Below are positions 33,814 to 47,727 of a stretch of DNA of 64,000 nt, one piece after another; the stretch's first letter is position 1, and every line of letters begins with the position of its first letter. Both the position numbers and the translations under genes were made by a program. Under the pieces are notes generated by a model. It ran no database searches. It was given only the letters and a program-made list of their open reading frames with translations, and was not told the origin of the DNA. Location of the stretch: the NCBI RefSeq assembly GCF_013370205.1, contig NZ_JABWGV010000001.1, positions 310,001-374,000 on the forward strand, in the 5' to 3' direction. Source of the stretch: Qipengyuania atrilutea. Lineage in GTDB: Bacteria; Pseudomonadota; Alphaproteobacteria; Sphingomonadales; Sphingomonadaceae.

Positions 33814-34306
33814 CGTTGCGCGCCGGTTTCACCGCGTCCTGCACGGTACTGGCGAACTCTTCGAAATCGCGGGCTTCCGAAAAGTCGCGGTAGACCGAAG
33901 CGAAACGGATGTAGGCCACCGTGTCGATCTGGCGCAGGCCATCCATCACCATTTCGCCGATGCGCGCGGAGGCAATTTCCTGCTCGCCCGCCGTCTCTAC
34001 CTGGCGTTGGATGCCGGAGACGAGCTGGTCGATCCGCTCCTGCCCAACGTCTCGCTTCCGGCAGGCGAGCGTGACGGAGCGCGCCAGCTTGTCGCGGTCG
34101 AAGGGTTCGCGGCGGGCATCCTCGCTGTTGGCGGCGCGCGGATCGCTTTTGACGACCGTCACTTCGCGCAGTTGCACGCGCTCGAAGGTGGTGAAGCGCG
34201 CGCCGCAGTGGCCGCACTGGCGGCGGCGGCGGATCGCAGCGCTGTCCTCCGTCGGTCGGCTGTCTTTTACCTGCGTGTCGTCATGCGCGCAGAACGGGCA
34301 GCGCAC
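33806..34306 (-). CDS. nrdR: transcriptional repressor NrdR
   Basis: A 166-residue repressor of ribonucleotide reductase genes. It has a zinc ribbon CPFC...CGHC (residues 3-34), then an ATP-cone domain beginning at KSDPRAA. In this family ATP/dATP binding tunes DNA binding. It sits three bases after glyA and overlaps trmJ, the usual glyA-nrdR neighbourhood of proteobacteria. Confidence 0.95.
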   Translation of the reverse strand: MRCPFCAHDDTQVKDSRPTEDSAAIRRRRQCGHCGARFTTFERVQLREVTVVKSDPRAANSEDARREPFDRDKLARSVTLACRKRDVGQERIDQLVSGIQRQVETAGEQEIASARIGEMVMDGLRQIDTVAYIRFASVYRDFSEARDFEEFASTVQDAVKPARNDG

Positions 34307-34309
34307 GTC

Positions 34310-35620
<1,311 letters not shown>

Positions 35621-35633
35621 CGGATAAACCTTC

Positions 35634-36071
35634 TTAAAGCTGTGGGTTCGAGAGTTTGTCGACGCGGCGCTGGTGCCGGTCGCCGAGGAAATCGGTGGAG
35701 AGGAATGCCGAAAGGCAGGCTTTCGCCATTTCGGGTCCGACCAGCCGCGCGCCCATCGCAATGATATTGGCATCGTTGTGCGAGCGTGCCAGTTCAGCGG
35801 AAAGCGGTTCCGATACGAGCGCGCTGCGGCAGGCCGGATTGCGGTTGATGGCGATCGAAATGCCGATACCGCTACCGCAAAGCGCGACCCCGCGCTCTGC
35901 CGTGCCGTCTGCAACCACGCTGGCGAGCTTGTAGCCGTAATCGGGATAATCGACACTGTCCGCGTTATCGGGGCCGAGGTCGGCGACTTCGTGCCCTTCG
36001 TCGATGAGCCATTCGCGCAGTTCCGCCTTTAGGTCGACTGCGGCATGGTCCGAGGCAATGGCGATCTTCAT
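35634..36071 (-). CDS. rpiB: ribose-5-phosphate isomerase B
   Basis: A 145-residue sugar-phosphate isomerase. The N terminus [17 protein letters not shown] and the catalytic cysteine in [15 protein letters not shown] are clear, as is [13 protein letters not shown]. The start at 36071 gives the conserved N terminus; an ATG at 36083 adds four residues. It is the first gene of rpiB-glyA-nrdR-trmJ. Confidence 0.93.
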   Translation of the reverse strand: MKIAIASDHAAVDLKAELREWLIDEGHEVADLGPDNADSVDYPDYGYKLASVVADGTAERGVALCGSGIGISIAINRNPACRSALVSEPLSAELARSHNDANIIAMGARLVGPEMAKACLSAFLSTDFLGDRHQRRVDKLSNPQL

Positions 36072-36173
36072 GGCCCGCGCCATAGGCGAGGGAAGCGATT
36101 CGCGCGACCCTGCGCCGGGACTTTTTCACGTAAAGCCCCGGCGCGGTCGGTAATCGGACACTCGGACCGGTTC

Positions 36174-36893
36174 TCAGACCCGAGAGGCCGGAAGCGGATT
36201 GCGCTCCGCATCTTCGAGGCTCAGCTTCTTGAACCGCGCCGTAGCGACGAAGCCGTAGATGACCTTCGCGGTAATATCCATGACGACGATCAGCCAAGCG
36301 TCGACGACGGCGTCGAACAATCCGAGCCCTTGCGGGCCCAATGCCCATTCGATCGGATAGATCGCCCACACGACCAGCAGGAACGTGAGGTTGGCCTTGT
36401 AGACCTGGGTCATCTTGCCGCCCAGTGCCTTGGCCGCAGTCATGACCGGGCCGAGCAGCAGGTAGATTACGCCCAAGAAAGCGGCGCTCGACCAGGCGAA
36501 CCAGATCCACTTGGCCGCTTCGTTTTCGGAGATCGCCGCGAGCAAACCGGTCACGATCATCAGCACGTCAAGAACGACTGCCGGAAGAATGAACGTCGAA
36601 TGCCGCGGATGCTCATGCAATCCGGCAAGTATCAGTCCGGTTAGGAGGATCGGGGTGGTAACGGCCCAGTCTGCATAACGCGCGAGGAAAAGGGTTTCCC
36701 CGCCCGCAAGTTCGAGCCGTCCGATCCCGAGCGCCATTGCCAGGTAGGCCGTTGCCGCGATGAACGGCACAACCGAATGGAACTGCGTATGGTGAAGGAA
36801 CTCGGTTCGCTTGTCGCCATGAGCATAAATCACAAGCGAGCCGAGCGCCATCACGACGAAGCCGATCAGCAAGGGTAAGGTAACTGGTTGCAT
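36174..36893 (-). CDS. microbial rhodopsin with DTG motif (probable light-driven proton pump)
   Basis: A 239-residue seven-helix retinal protein. Helix C reads RYADWAVTTPILLTG: R72, D75 (proton acceptor position), T79 and G86 at the proton-donor position, giving a D-T-G motif. Helix G carries D206 and the retinal lysine K210 in VVMDITAKVIYGF. L83 occupies the spectral-tuning site, which in proteorhodopsins favours green absorption. DTG rhodopsins known from Sphingomonas and Pseudomonas pump protons outward, so that is the likely role. The ATG has AAAGGA nine bases upstream. GC is below its neighbours (31 of 60 at 36541-36600, 33 of 60 at 36241-36300). The 299 bases upstream hold no other gene. 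Confidence 0.93.
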   Translation of the reverse strand: MQPVTLPLLIGFVVMALGSLVIYAHGDKRTEFLHHTQFHSVVPFIAATAYLAMALGIGRLELAGGETLFLARYADWAVTTPILLTGLILAGLHEHPRHSTFILPAVVLDVLMIVTGLLAAISENEAAKWIWFAWSSAAFLGVIYLLLGPVMTAAKALGGKMTQVYKANLTFLLVVWAIYPIEWALGPQGLGLFDAVVDAWLIVVMDITAKVIYGFVATARFKKLSLEDAERNPLPASRV

Positions 36894-37129
36894 ATCGCTG
36901 CATCCTTTTGTTGCCCGTCCAATCGCTTAATGGACTGATCCCGCCACTGTTCCTGCAACTATTGCATGGTGAATTGCGTTATTTACAACGCTGCGAACGA
37001 TTGATCTTGAGTGCACCCAGAGCGGTTCTTCTGCGGACCGAACTTCTTGGTGGACCGCCGGAAGCTTTTCGAATTGCACGTTTTCGATCCGGCCTGATTG
37101 CCCAGACGCTGTCACAAATCGCGCGCCTA

Positions 37130-37171
37130 AAACAAAACCGGCGCAGCCTCATATGAGGAGCGCCGGTCTTT
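37130..37171. terminator. bidirectional hairpin terminator downstream of rpoD
   Basis: ACCGGCGC at 37137-37144 and GCGCCGGT at 37160-37167 form an eight-base stem. On the minus strand it is followed by TTTTGTTTTA, so it terminates rpoD. The other side has only CTTTTG. The rest of 36894-37192 shows no gene, only the rhodopsin leader. Confidence 0.85.
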
Positions 37172-37192
37172 TGTGCCGTATGTGTAGCGAGG

Positions 37193-39220
<2,028 letters not shown>

Positions 39221-39223
39221 GTG

Positions 39224-41125
39224 TCAGGTTCGGTCCGTTTTGTGTTCGCCAGCAAGTGCTTGTTTGGGCGAATTATCTGAATCAATCGAAGCCGCGCGAG
39301 CGGCCCGTTTCGAGGCTATCTGCCCGAGTCGCGACTCGAATTCCAGCTTTCGTTTGAGCAGGCGCTGCTGCTCGGCGAAAGCGCCTTCCGGGTCGGTCTC
39401 GAACCGCTCCGTCGCTGCCGCAAGAGCAGCTTCCAGTGCGGGCCGTTCGACCAGTAGCGACACGGCTTCGGCCAAATCCTCTGCTGCGCTGTCCGGGTCG
39501 GTGCCTTCGCGAAGGAAGGTAAATCGGGTTTTGTCCGGTGGAGCGGGAATGTCCTTTGTTAGCGATATGGGCGAAAATTCCCCCGGTTCAAGCGTTTCGG
39601 CGGCTTCTATCAACAAATCTATTACCCGCGCGTAAGCAGGCGCGTAATCGGCGAGCCGAGTCAGCTCTTCCTCGCGGGCGAGGATCGTCCGCGGATAGCG
39701 GGCAAGGCCATGCATGACCGCGTCGAGCAGTTCCCCTCTCATGCCGCCCGATGTTCCGCGTGTCAGACGCTGCCTTGCGTTTTCCGATAGGGTGGGCAGG
39801 GAGGGGACGAAAGGCTTGCCCTTACCGCCGGAAGGCTTGCTCCATGCCTTGCGCTCGCGCGGCGGGAACGCGAACGCCCCGTAGCGCTCGAGCAGTTCGC
39901 GCCGGTAAAGCGAGCGGATGTCGGGGTGTTCGATCGTATCGGTATGTTCGAGCAGCCGCGCTTTCAATCCGGCCTTGGCCTCGGGCGTATCGAGGGGAGT
40001 GGCCTCGCGCTCGAACTGCCACAGCGCTTCCAACAGCGGCGTGCGCTCCGCAATGATCCGCTCCATGGCCTCGCGCCCTTTCGCCTTCAGCAGATCGTCC
40101 GGGTCCTGCCCCGGAGGCAGACGTACGATGGCAAGGGAATGTGCGGGCTTCAGCATCGGCAGGACGCGCCCAATCGCGCGCATCGCGGCGCGCTGACCAG
40201 CATTGTCGCCGTCGAAGCACAATATCGGGCAATCAGTCTGCCGCCACAAAAGTTCGATCTGCGTCTCGGTAAGCGCGGTGCCGAGCGGCGCGACGACCTC
40301 GCCGATGCCGTGCGCGGCAAGTGCGACCGCATCCATATAGCCTTCGACCACCAGCATCCGGTCGGTCTGGCGCGCAGCGGGGGCGGCGCGCTGCAGATTG
40401 TAAAGCGTGCGCCCCTTGTCGAACAGCGGCGTGTCGGGCGAGTTCAGATATTTCGGCGCTTTGGTGCCTTCTTCGAGAATACGCCCGCCGAAGGCGATGA
40501 TCCGCCCGCGCATATCATGGATCGGCAACATGAGCCGTCCGCGGAACCGGTCGTAGGGCTCCTTATCGTCGACCGCGATACGCAGGCCCGCCTCGATGAG
40601 CATTCCCTCTTCGAAGCGGGAGAGTGCTTTCTTCAGCGCCTGCCGATCGGAGGGCGCATAGCCGAAGCCGAATTCGCGAGCGATCCTGTCGGATACCCCG
40701 CGGTTTGCGAGATAGGAGCGCGCATGCGCCCCGTCCGCCGACTGCAGATTATGTGCAAACCAGTCCTGCGCCGCTTCCATGACATCGTGAAGGCTCGCGC
40801 GTTTCTCCGCCCTCTCTACACTGCGTGGATCGGCGGCAGGCACTTCCATGCCTGCTTCGCTCGCCAGTTCCTTCACCGCATCCATAAAAGCGAGGCCGCG
40901 CTGGTCGGTCATCCAGCGGATGACGTCGCCATGCGCTTCGCAGCCGAAGCAGTGATAAAAGCCCTTGTCGTCGTTGACGTAAAAGCTGGGCGTCTTCTCG
41001 TCGTGGAACGGGCAGCAAGCCTTCCACTCCCGCCCGGCGCGCTGAAGCTTGGTCGTGCGCATCACTACGCTCGACAGCGTTACGCGCGAGCGCAATTCGT
41101 CCAGCCATTGTGGTGTGAGCGCCAT
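39224..41125 (-). CDS. dnaG: DNA primase
   Basis: A 633-residue primase making RNA primers for replication. An N-terminal CHC2 zinc finger (CCPFHDEK...FHCF-type, here YHCFGCEAHGD) at about 36-65 is followed by the catalytic core with the TOPRIM motif LVVEGYMDAVALAAHG. A C-terminal helicase-binding domain begins after about residue 430. It is upstream of rpoD on the same strand. Confidence 0.96.
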   Translation of the reverse strand: MALTPQWLDELRSRVTLSSVVMRTTKLQRAGREWKACCPFHDEKTPSFYVNDDKGFYHCFGCEAHGDVIRWMTDQRGLAFMDAVKELASEAGMEVPAADPRSVERAEKRASLHDVMEAAQDWFAHNLQSADGAHARSYLANRGVSDRIAREFGFGYAPSDRQALKKALSRFEEGMLIEAGLRIAVDDKEPYDRFRGRLMLPIHDMRGRIIAFGGRILEEGTKAPKYLNSPDTPLFDKGRTLYNLQRAAPAARQTDRMLVVEGYMDAVALAAHGIGEVVAPLGTALTETQIELLWRQTDCPILCFDGDNAGQRAAMRAIGRVLPMLKPAHSLAIVRLPPGQDPDDLLKAKGREAMERIIAERTPLLEALWQFEREATPLDTPEAKAGLKARLLEHTDTIEHPDIRSLYRRELLERYGAFAFPPRERKAWSKPSGGKGKPFVPSLPTLSENARQRLTRGTSGGMRGELLDAVMHGLARYPRTILAREEELTRLADYAPAYARVIDLLIEAAETLEPGEFSPISLTKDIPAPPDKTRFTFLREGTDPDSAAEDLAEAVSLLVERPALEAALAAATERFETDPEGAFAEQQRLLKRKLEFESRLGQIASKRAARAASIDSDNSPKQALAGEHKTDRT

Positions 41126-41174
41126 TGCCCGTTAGTGCCCGAGGCGGCCCGGCGAGTCGAGCCGGGCGCAGCCT

Positions 41175-41627
41175 TCAGCCGAGGCTTTCCTTCACCATCG
41201 CGCTAGCCTTGCTCATGTCGAGCGAAGCGCCGTGGCGAGCCTTCAGTTCGGCCATGACCTTGCCCATGTCCTTTACCGAATCGGCGCCAACAGTGGTTTT
41301 CGCTTCCTCGATCGCGACGCGCATCTGTCCCTCGTCCATGACCTGCGGCAGGAATTCCTCGATCACTGCGAGTTCGCCGCGTTCCTGCGCCGCCAGCTCC
41401 TCGCGCCCGCCGTCCTCGTACATCTGGATCGATTCGCGCCGCTGCTTGGCCATCTTCTGCAGCACCTCGGTCACGAGATCGTCGTCGTCGACCGTCGATT
41501 TCGCCGTCCGCTGCTCGATGTCGCGGTCTTTTACCTTGGCCGAAATCAGGCGCAGCGCGGCGGTGCGCTGCTTGTCGCCGCCTTTCATTGCGGCAATCGT
41601 TTCTTTCTGGATGTTCTCGCGGATCAT
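41175..41627 (-). CDS. GatB/YqeY domain protein
   Basis: A 150-residue helical protein of the YqeY family, related to the tail domain of GatB. It has MKGGDKQRTAALRLISAKVKD near the start and a C-terminal helical subdomain with VGADSVKDMGKVMAELK. Its function is not established, although the relation to GatB suggests tRNA contact. AGGAAA lies just before the ATG at 41627. It is upstream of dnaG on the same strand and divergent from carA. Confidence 0.9.
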   Translation of the reverse strand: MIRENIQKETIAAMKGGDKQRTAALRLISAKVKDRDIEQRTAKSTVDDDDLVTEVLQKMAKQRRESIQMYEDGGREELAAQERGELAVIEEFLPQVMDEGQMRVAIEEAKTTVGADSVKDMGKVMAELKARHGASLDMSKASAMVKESLG

Positions 41628-41769
41628 GGCTTTCCTGTGGATGGTTTGGAAGTTTCCCGCCACCTAGCCCAAAGAAGCGCGCCGCGATAGGTTGACGAGG
41701 CGGCTTCGCGACCTTAGCGGATGGGTCTTAGCGCACATCGCCGAAACCCTCTTGAACGGAGCGCCGCTT

Positions 41770-42951
41770 ATGGCCCTTTCCGCCTCTTCGCCTGCACGCC
41801 CTGCCGGGGCCACGGGATGCCTCGTTCTGGCTGACGGCACGATCCTTTGGGGCAAGGGCTTCGGCGCGATCGGCAGCGCAGTGGGCGAGGTTTGCTTCAA
41901 CACTTCCATGACCGGCTATCAGGAAGTGCTGACCGACCCGTCCTATGCCGCGCAGATCGTGACCTTCACTTTCCCGCACATCGGGAATGTCGGCACGAAC
42001 GATGAAGACCTCGAAAGCACGGTGGAATCGGCGGTCGGCTGCATCGTGCGCGAACCGGTCACCGAGCACAGCAATTTCCGCAGCAAGCAGCATTTGCACG
42101 ACTGGATGACGGAGCAGGGCAAGATCGGCCTGTCGGGCATCGACACACGCGCGCTGACGCGGCTCATCCGCGCGAAGGGCGCACCGAACGCGGTGATTGC
42201 GCACGAGCCGAAAGGCAATTTCGATACCGAGGCGTTGCTGGCACGGGCGCGCGACTGGAGCGGGCTGGAAGGGCTCGACCTCGCAGGGCTCGTCACCCGC
42301 GACGGCCGCATGACCTGGGAAGGCGGCGAATGGGTGCTGGGCGAGGGCTACAAGAGCTTCGGCCCCGAAGGCCGTCCGCATGTCGTCGCGATCGACTACG
42401 GTGCGAAAGACAATATCTTCCGCAATCTGGTGAAGGCGGGGGCGCGCGTGACGGTCGTGCCGGCCAAGACCTCGCTTGAAGACATCCTCGAACTGCAGCC
42501 CGACGGCGTCTTCCTTTCGAACGGTCCGGGCGACCCGGCGGCGACGGGCGAATACGCCGTGCCGGTCATCAAGGGCTTGCTGGAGCGCGACGTGCCGATC
42601 TTCGGCATCTGCCTTGGCCACCAGATGCTCGCGCTGGCTGCGGGCGCGAAGACCGCCAAGATGTTCCAAGGCCACCGCGGCGCGAACCATCCGGTGCAGC
42701 GGGTCGGCGGCGGTTGGGACGCGACCGAGGGACTGGTCGAGATCACATCAATGAACCACGGCTTCGCGGTCGACGGCGATACGCTGCCTGAAAGGGTGGT
42801 CGAAACGCACCGCTCGCTGTTCGACGGCACGAACTGCGGCATCTCGATCACGGGCAAGAAAGCGTTCGGAGTGCAATACCACCCGGAAGCTTCGCCAGGG
42901 CCGCAGGACAGCTTTTACCTGTTCGAGAAATTCGTGGGGATGTTGGGATGA
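41770..42951 (+). CDS. carA: carbamoyl-phosphate synthase small (glutaminase) subunit
   Basis: A 393-residue subunit that hydrolyses glutamine and feeds ammonia to CarB for arginine and pyrimidine synthesis. The class I amidotransferase nucleophile is in IFGICLGHQMLALAAG, the partner His/Glu in VQYHPEASPGPQD. The N-terminal domain contains FNTSMTGYQEVLTDPSY. The ATG at 41770 gives the usual start. Its stop overlaps the next gene's ATG, and that gene, not carB, follows. Confidence 0.96.
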   Translation: MALSASSPARPAGATGCLVLADGTILWGKGFGAIGSAVGEVCFNTSMTGYQEVLTDPSYAAQIVTFTFPHIGNVGTNDEDLESTVESAVGCIVREPVTEHSNFRSKQHLHDWMTEQGKIGLSGIDTRALTRLIRAKGAPNAVIAHEPKGNFDTEALLARARDWSGLEGLDLAGLVTRDGRMTWEGGEWVLGEGYKSFGPEGRPHVVAIDYGAKDNIFRNLVKAGARVTVVPAKTSLEDILELQPDGVFLSNGPGDPAATGEYAVPVIKGLLERDVPIFGICLGHQMLALAAGAKTAKMFQGHRGANHPVQRVGGGWDATEGLVEITSMNHGFAVDGDTLPERVVETHRSLFDGTNCGISITGKKAFGVQYHPEASPGPQDSFYLFEKFVGMLG

Positions 42952-43784
42952 GGAGTACGCCAGATCAGTCCGTGACGGGCAATGAAGACAGGTGGGTCCT
43001 TTTTAACCGTGAATTCTCCGACGGAAGTCCCATTGTCGTCGTTGGTCGTGCAGGCAACTCTCTGATCAACGAACGTCTTGCGACATCACATCTGACAATA
43101 GTCGACTGTATAGCTGAGGATGATTTGGTGAATGACTGGGGGATGCCGCAGCATACCGATCGACTTTATGCTATTGAAGACAAGCTCAGCGAAAAATTGG
43201 AAGCTCTTCCAGGCCAAGCATTTCACATAGCGAGCGTGACCGGAAACGGTGCGCGTCGCATCTTTTTCTTACATGACGAACCCGTCGACTTCTCGACAAT
43301 TATATCCGGTCTCGCTGCAGAAGGCTATCGGTTTGCAAGTTCGGCGGCGGCATACAGCGAGAAGCTTCATAACTTGATCGTCCCTAATGCAGTCGATTGT
43401 CAACTCGACGCAGACAGGCAAGTGATCGCCTCTCTGTCAGAGAATGGCGACGATGTAGATACGCCTCGAAAGACTGACTTCTGGTTTTTTGGAAACTCAA
43501 CAAGTCTGAAAGGCTTAGCTGCTGATCTCGAGCCGTGGGGATTTAATATCGACCGATGGATGACTGAAGAGTCTGGCGCGGTGCTCACTTGTCAAACTTC
43601 GGTAAACCTTACCTCCTTTCAACAATTGACACCCGTGCTAGTCGCTGCGGCGGAAAAGCGACAAGTCGTTTATGATGGGTGGGAAACCGTTGTCGTCGGC
43701 TCGGACGGCATTGTTTCCGAGAGTGAGCAATTTCAGAAGCCGACTTCTATGTTCACCAAGCTCTTTGGAGCGAAGAAAAACTAA
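42948..43784 (+). CDS. DUF695 plus RraB-like two-domain protein inserted between carA and carB
   Basis: A 278-residue protein. The N-terminal part (about 12-140) resembles DUF695: aromatic start [10 protein letters not shown], then [20 protein letters not shown] and [11 protein letters not shown]. The C-terminal part (about 155-270) resembles RraB, which inhibits RNase E in E. coli: [23 protein letters not shown], shown only in key parts, and [13 protein letters not shown]. Its ATG overlaps the carA stop by four bases (ATGA) and its stop overlaps the carB ATG (TAATG). GC is far lower than its neighbours: 27 and 32 of 60 in two lines against 40 of 60 in carB. This suggests acquisition; function is inferred only. 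Confidence 0.78.
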   Translation: MRSTPDQSVTGNEDRWVLFNREFSDGSPIVVVGRAGNSLINERLATSHLTIVDCIAEDDLVNDWGMPQHTDRLYAIEDKLSEKLEALPGQAFHIASVTGNGARRIFFLHDEPVDFSTIISGLAAEGYRFASSAAAYSEKLHNLIVPNAVDCQLDADRQVIASLSENGDDVDTPRKTDFWFFGNSTSLKGLAADLEPWGFNIDRWMTEESGAVLTCQTSVNLTSFQQLTPVLVAAAEKRQVVYDGWETVVVGSDGIVSESEQFQKPTSMFTKLFGAKKN

Positions 43785-46700
43785 TGCCCAAACGTAACGA
43801 CATCTCTTCGATCCTCGTCATCGGCGCCGGGCCCATCATAATCGGACAGGCCTGCGAGTTCGATTACTCGGGCACGCAGGCGATCAAGGCGCTGCGCGAG
43901 GAGGGCTACCGCGTCATCCTCGTGAACTCGAACCCGGCGACGATCATGACCGATCCGGACATGGCCGATGCGACCTATGTCGAGCCGATCACGCCGGAAA
44001 TTGTCGCCAAGATCATCGCCAAGGAAAAGCCCGACGCGCTGCTTCCCACGATGGGCGGGCAGACCGCGCTCAACTGCGCGCTGAAGCTCGACGAGATGGG
44101 CGTATTAGCGGAGCTCGGGGTCGAGATGATCGGCGCGAAGGCCGACGCCATCGACAAGGCGGAGAACCGCAACCGCTTCCGCGAGGCAATGGACTCCATC
44201 GGCCTCGAAAGCGCGCGCAGCGGCACAGCGCATACGGTGGACGAAGCCTTCGCAGTGCTCGAACGCACCGGCCTGCCCGCGATCATCCGGCCCAGCTTCA
44301 CGCTCGGTGGGACGGGCGGCGGCATCGCCTACAACCGGAGCGAGTTCGAGAATATCGTGCGCTCCGGACTGGAAGCGTCGCCTACCACCGAGGTGCTGAT
44401 CGAGGAATCGCTGCTCGGCTGGAAAGAATACGAGATGGAGGTCGTGCGCGACCGCAACGATAATTGCATCATCGTGTGCTCAATCGAGAACGTCGATCCG
44501 ATGGGCGTGCATACGGGCGATTCCATCACCGTCGCGCCCGCGCTGACGCTGACCGACAAGGAATATCAGATCATGCGCACGGCGTCGCTCAACGTCCTGC
44601 GCGAGATCGGCGTTGAGACCGGCGGCTCCAACGTGCAGTTCGCGGTCAATCCGGAAGACGGCCGCCTGATCGTGATCGAGATGAACCCGCGCGTATCGCG
44701 CTCGAGTGCGCTCGCATCCAAGGCGACCGGCTTTCCCATTGCGCGCATCGCGGCGAAGCTGGCGGTCGGCTACACGCTGGACGAGCTGACGAACGAGATC
44801 ACCGGCGCGACGCCGGCCAGTTTCGAGCCGACTATCGACTACGTCGTCACGAAGATCCCGCGCTTCGCCTTCGAGAAGTTCCGCGGCGCGGAAGCGACCC
44901 TCTCGACCGCGATGAAATCCGTCGGCGAAGTCATGGCGATCGGCCGCAGCTTCGCCGAGTCGATGCAGAAGGCGCTGCGCGGTCTCGAAACCGGGCTCGA
45001 CGGGTTCAACCGCCTGCCGGAACTCGAAGGGGTGAGCCGCGACGTCATCACTGCCGCGCTCGCCAAGCGCACCCCGCAGCGTATCCTGCAAGTGGCGCAG
45101 GCCTTCCGCGAGGGGCTGACGGTCGAGGAGATACACGCCGTCACCGCTTACGACCCGTGGTTCCTGCGCCAGATCGAGGCGATCATCTACGAAGAACGGA
45201 TGATTGCGCACGACGGCCTGCCGAACGATGCCGAGGAACTGCGCCGCCTGAAAGCCATGGGCTTTTCCGACAAGCGCCTATCGACGCTGGCCGTCCGCTC
45301 CGTCGGCGTGGCGGGCGGGCTCGCCGAAACGCAGGCAAAGCGTTCTGGTCTCCTTCACGACACGCTGCGCGCGATGGCTGGCGCCACCAGCGAGGAGGAA
45401 GTGCGCGCGCTGCGCCACAAGCTCGGCGTGTTCCCCGTGTTCAAGCGGATCGACAGCTGCGCGGCGGAATTCGAGGCCATCACGCCCTACATGTACTCGA
45501 CCTACGAAGCGCCGACCTTCGGCGAAGGTCCTGACAGTCTGGGCGACGAAGCGCGGCCGAGCGATCGGCGCAAAATCGTGATCCTGGGCGGGGGGCCCAA
45601 CCGGATCGGTCAGGGGATCGAGTTCGACTATTGCTGCGTCCACGCCTGCTACGCGCTCGGCGATGCGGAAAAGGGCGGGGCGGGATTCGAGACCATCATG
45701 GTCAACTGCAACCCGGAAACCGTCTCGACCGATTACGACACCTCCGACCGGCTGTATTTCGAACCGCTCACGGCGGAAGACGTGCTCGAGATCCTGCGGG
45801 TCGAGCAGCAATCAGGCGAAGTCGTCGGAGTAATCGTCCAGTTCGGCGGGCAGACGCCGCTGAAGCTCGCTGCCGCGCTCGAAGCGGAAGGCATTCCGAT
45901 CCTTGGCACATCGCCGGATGCGATCGACCTTGCCGAAGACCGGGAACGGTTTGCGAAGCTCGTGAACCAGCTTGGGCTCAAGCAGCCATCAAACGGTATC
46001 GCTCGCAGCCGCGACGAGGCAGCCGCCGTCGCCCGGCAGATCGGCTATCCGGTGCTGCTGCGGCCATCATACGTGCTCGGCGGGCGGGCAATGGAGATCG
46101 TCGAAAGCGAAGCGCAGCTCGATAATTACATCGCCACCGCCGTTAACGTGTCTGGCGACAGCCCTGTCCTGATCGACCAGTTCCTGCGCGATGCGATCGA
46201 ATGCGATGTCGACGTCGTGAGCGACGGCAAGACGGTGCGCGTCGCCGGCGTGATGCAGCATATCGAGGAAGCGGGTGTGCACTCGGGCGACAGTGCCTGC
46301 ACCTTGCCGCCCTACAGTCTCTCGCAGGACGTCATCGCCGAGATGGAACGGCAGGCCGAAGCACTTGCCGACGCGCTTTCGGTGGTAGGGCTGATGAACG
46401 TACAATTTGCGGTCAAGGATGGCGAAGTGTACCTTATCGAGGTCAACCCGCGGGCAAGCCGCACCGTACCCTTCGTCGCCAAGGCCACCGGCGCTCCCAT
46501 CGCCGCGATTGCCGCACGCGTAATGGCGGGCGAACCGCTCGACAATTTCGAGCCGTTCGATCTCAATCCTCCGCACATGGCGGTAAAGGAGGCGGTCTTC
46601 CCATTCGCCCGCTTCCCCGGCAGCGATCCGGTGCTGACGCCGGAGATGAAGTCGACGGGCGAGGTCATGGGGATCGACAGCGACTTCCCCACCGCATTCC

Positions 46701-47134
46701 TCAAGTCTCAGCTTGGGGCGGGGGTCACCCTGCCGCGTGAGGGCACTTTGTTCGTGTCGGTAAAGGACAGCGACAAGAGCATCATCTTGCCTGCCGTGCG
46801 AACGCTGATCGACCAGGGCTTCAAAGTCGTGGCGACCGGCGGGACACAGACGTTCCTCGCCGAGCAAGGCCTGCCGGTTGAGCGGGTCAACAAGGTAGCG
46901 GAAGGTCGTCCGCATATCGTCGATGCGATCATCGACGGCGAGATCGCGCTGATCTTCAACACCACCGAAGGCTGGCAGTCGCTGCTCGACAGTGCCTCGA
47001 TCCGGGCTTCCGCGCTCGACCGCAAGGTTCCCTACTACACTACCGCGGCCGCCTCGCTCGCCACGGCAGACGCCATCCGCAGCGTTTCGCCGGGCGATCT
47101 TGAAGTGAAGTCGCTCCAAGCCTATTATAGCTGA
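43784..47134 (+). CDS. carB: carbamoyl-phosphate synthase large subunit
   Basis: A 1116-residue enzyme with two ATP-grasp halves. The first starts at [20 protein letters not shown] and the second at [34 protein letters not shown] and [16 protein letters not shown] are the two nucleotide loops, and a C-terminal MGS-like regulatory domain covers about the last 140 residues. Slightly longer than E. coli's (1073). Its ATG overlaps the preceding low-GC gene by one base. Confidence 0.97.
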   Translation: MPKRNDISSILVIGAGPIIIGQACEFDYSGTQAIKALREEGYRVILVNSNPATIMTDPDMADATYVEPITPEIVAKIIAKEKPDALLPTMGGQTALNCALKLDEMGVLAELGVEMIGAKADAIDKAENRNRFREAMDSIGLESARSGTAHTVDEAFAVLERTGLPAIIRPSFTLGGTGGGIAYNRSEFENIVRSGLEASPTTEVLIEESLLGWKEYEMEVVRDRNDNCIIVCSIENVDPMGVHTGDSITVAPALTLTDKEYQIMRTASLNVLREIGVETGGSNVQFAVNPEDGRLIVIEMNPRVSRSSALASKATGFPIARIAAKLAVGYTLDELTNEITGATPASFEPTIDYVVTKIPRFAFEKFRGAEATLSTAMKSVGEVMAIGRSFAESMQKALRGLETGLDGFNRLPELEGVSRDVITAALAKRTPQRILQVAQAFREGLTVEEIHAVTAYDPWFLRQIEAIIYEERMIAHDGLPNDAEELRRLKAMGFSDKRLSTLAVRSVGVAGGLAETQAKRSGLLHDTLRAMAGATSEEEVRALRHKLGVFPVFKRIDSCAAEFEAITPYMYSTYEAPTFGEGPDSLGDEARPSDRRKIVILGGGPNRIGQGIEFDYCCVHACYALGDAEKGGAGFETIMVNCNPETVSTDYDTSDRLYFEPLTAEDVLEILRVEQQSGEVVGVIVQFGGQTPLKLAAALEAEGIPILGTSPDAIDLAEDRERFAKLVNQLGLKQPSNGIARSRDEAAAVARQIGYPVLLRPSYVLGGRAMEIVESEAQLDNYIATAVNVSGDSPVLIDQFLRDAIECDVDVVSDGKTVRVAGVMQHIEEAGVHSGDSACTLPPYSLSQDVIAEMERQAEALADALSVVGLMNVQFAVKDGEVYLIEVNPRASRTVPFVAKATGAPIAAIAARVMAGEPLDNFEPFDLNPPHMAVKEAVFPFARFPGSDPVLTPEMKSTGEVMGIDSDFPTAFLKSQLGAGVTLPREGTLFVSVKDSDKSIILPAVRTLIDQGFKVVATGGTQTFLAEQGLPVERVNKVAEGRPHIVDAIIDGEIALIFNTTEGWQSLLDSASIRASALDRKVPYYTTAAASLATADAIRSVSPGDLEVKSLQAYYS

Positions 47135-47252
47135 ACAGTTTTACGTCCCTCCTCGACATTCTGCCCGTTAGAATTGACGCCGACCGGCGATCAAACGGAG
47201 TAGAATTTGTCGCGGCTGCGGCGGCCACGATCTTGAGAATAAAGGAATACCT

Positions 47253-47720
47253 ATGGAAAAGGTGCCGATGCTCGCCGAAGGTTACGAGCGCATGACTGCC
47301 GATCTAAAGACGCTACGCGCCGAGCGTCCAAAGATCGTTGACGCCATAGAAGAGGCGCGCGCTCACGGCGACCTTTCGGAAAACGCGGAATACCACGCGG
47401 CGAAGGAACGTCAGGGTCAGGTCGAAGCGCAGATTGCCGATCTCGAAGACCGGACCAGCCGCGCGCAGATCATCGATCCTACCACGCTGTCCGGCGACAA
47501 GGTCGTGTTCGGTGCGACCGTGACCATGCTCGACGAAGACGACAAGCCGGTGAAGTACCAAATTGTCGGTCAGACCGAAGCCGATGCGAAGAACGGCCGG
47601 ATTTCGTACAATTCGCCGCTCGGCAAGGCTTTGATCGGCAAGAGCGTCGGCGACGAGATCGAAGTCACCGTTCCTTCGGGCGACAAGTTCTACCTCGTCG
47701 ACAAGATCGAATTCATCTGA
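47253..47720 (+). CDS. greA: transcription elongation factor GreA
   Basis: A 155-residue factor that rescues backtracked RNA polymerase. The N-terminal coiled coil (about 8-75) ends in the tip motif [13 protein letters not shown]; the C-terminal FKBP-like domain has [18 protein letters not shown]. An AAGGAA ribosome site lies before the ATG. It has its own 118-base leader after carB, so it is probably a separate unit. Confidence 0.96.
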   Translation: MEKVPMLAEGYERMTADLKTLRAERPKIVDAIEEARAHGDLSENAEYHAAKERQGQVEAQIADLEDRTSRAQIIDPTTLSGDKVVFGATVTMLDEDDKPVKYQIVGQTEADAKNGRISYNSPLGKALIGKSVGDEIEVTVPSGDKFYLVDKIEFI

Positions 47721-47727
47721 CGATCAG

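Noticed and set aside
36927-37115. 62-codon minus-strand frame upstream of the rhodopsin gene
   Set aside because: No ribosome-binding site, unlike codon use, and it occupies the probable promoter region.
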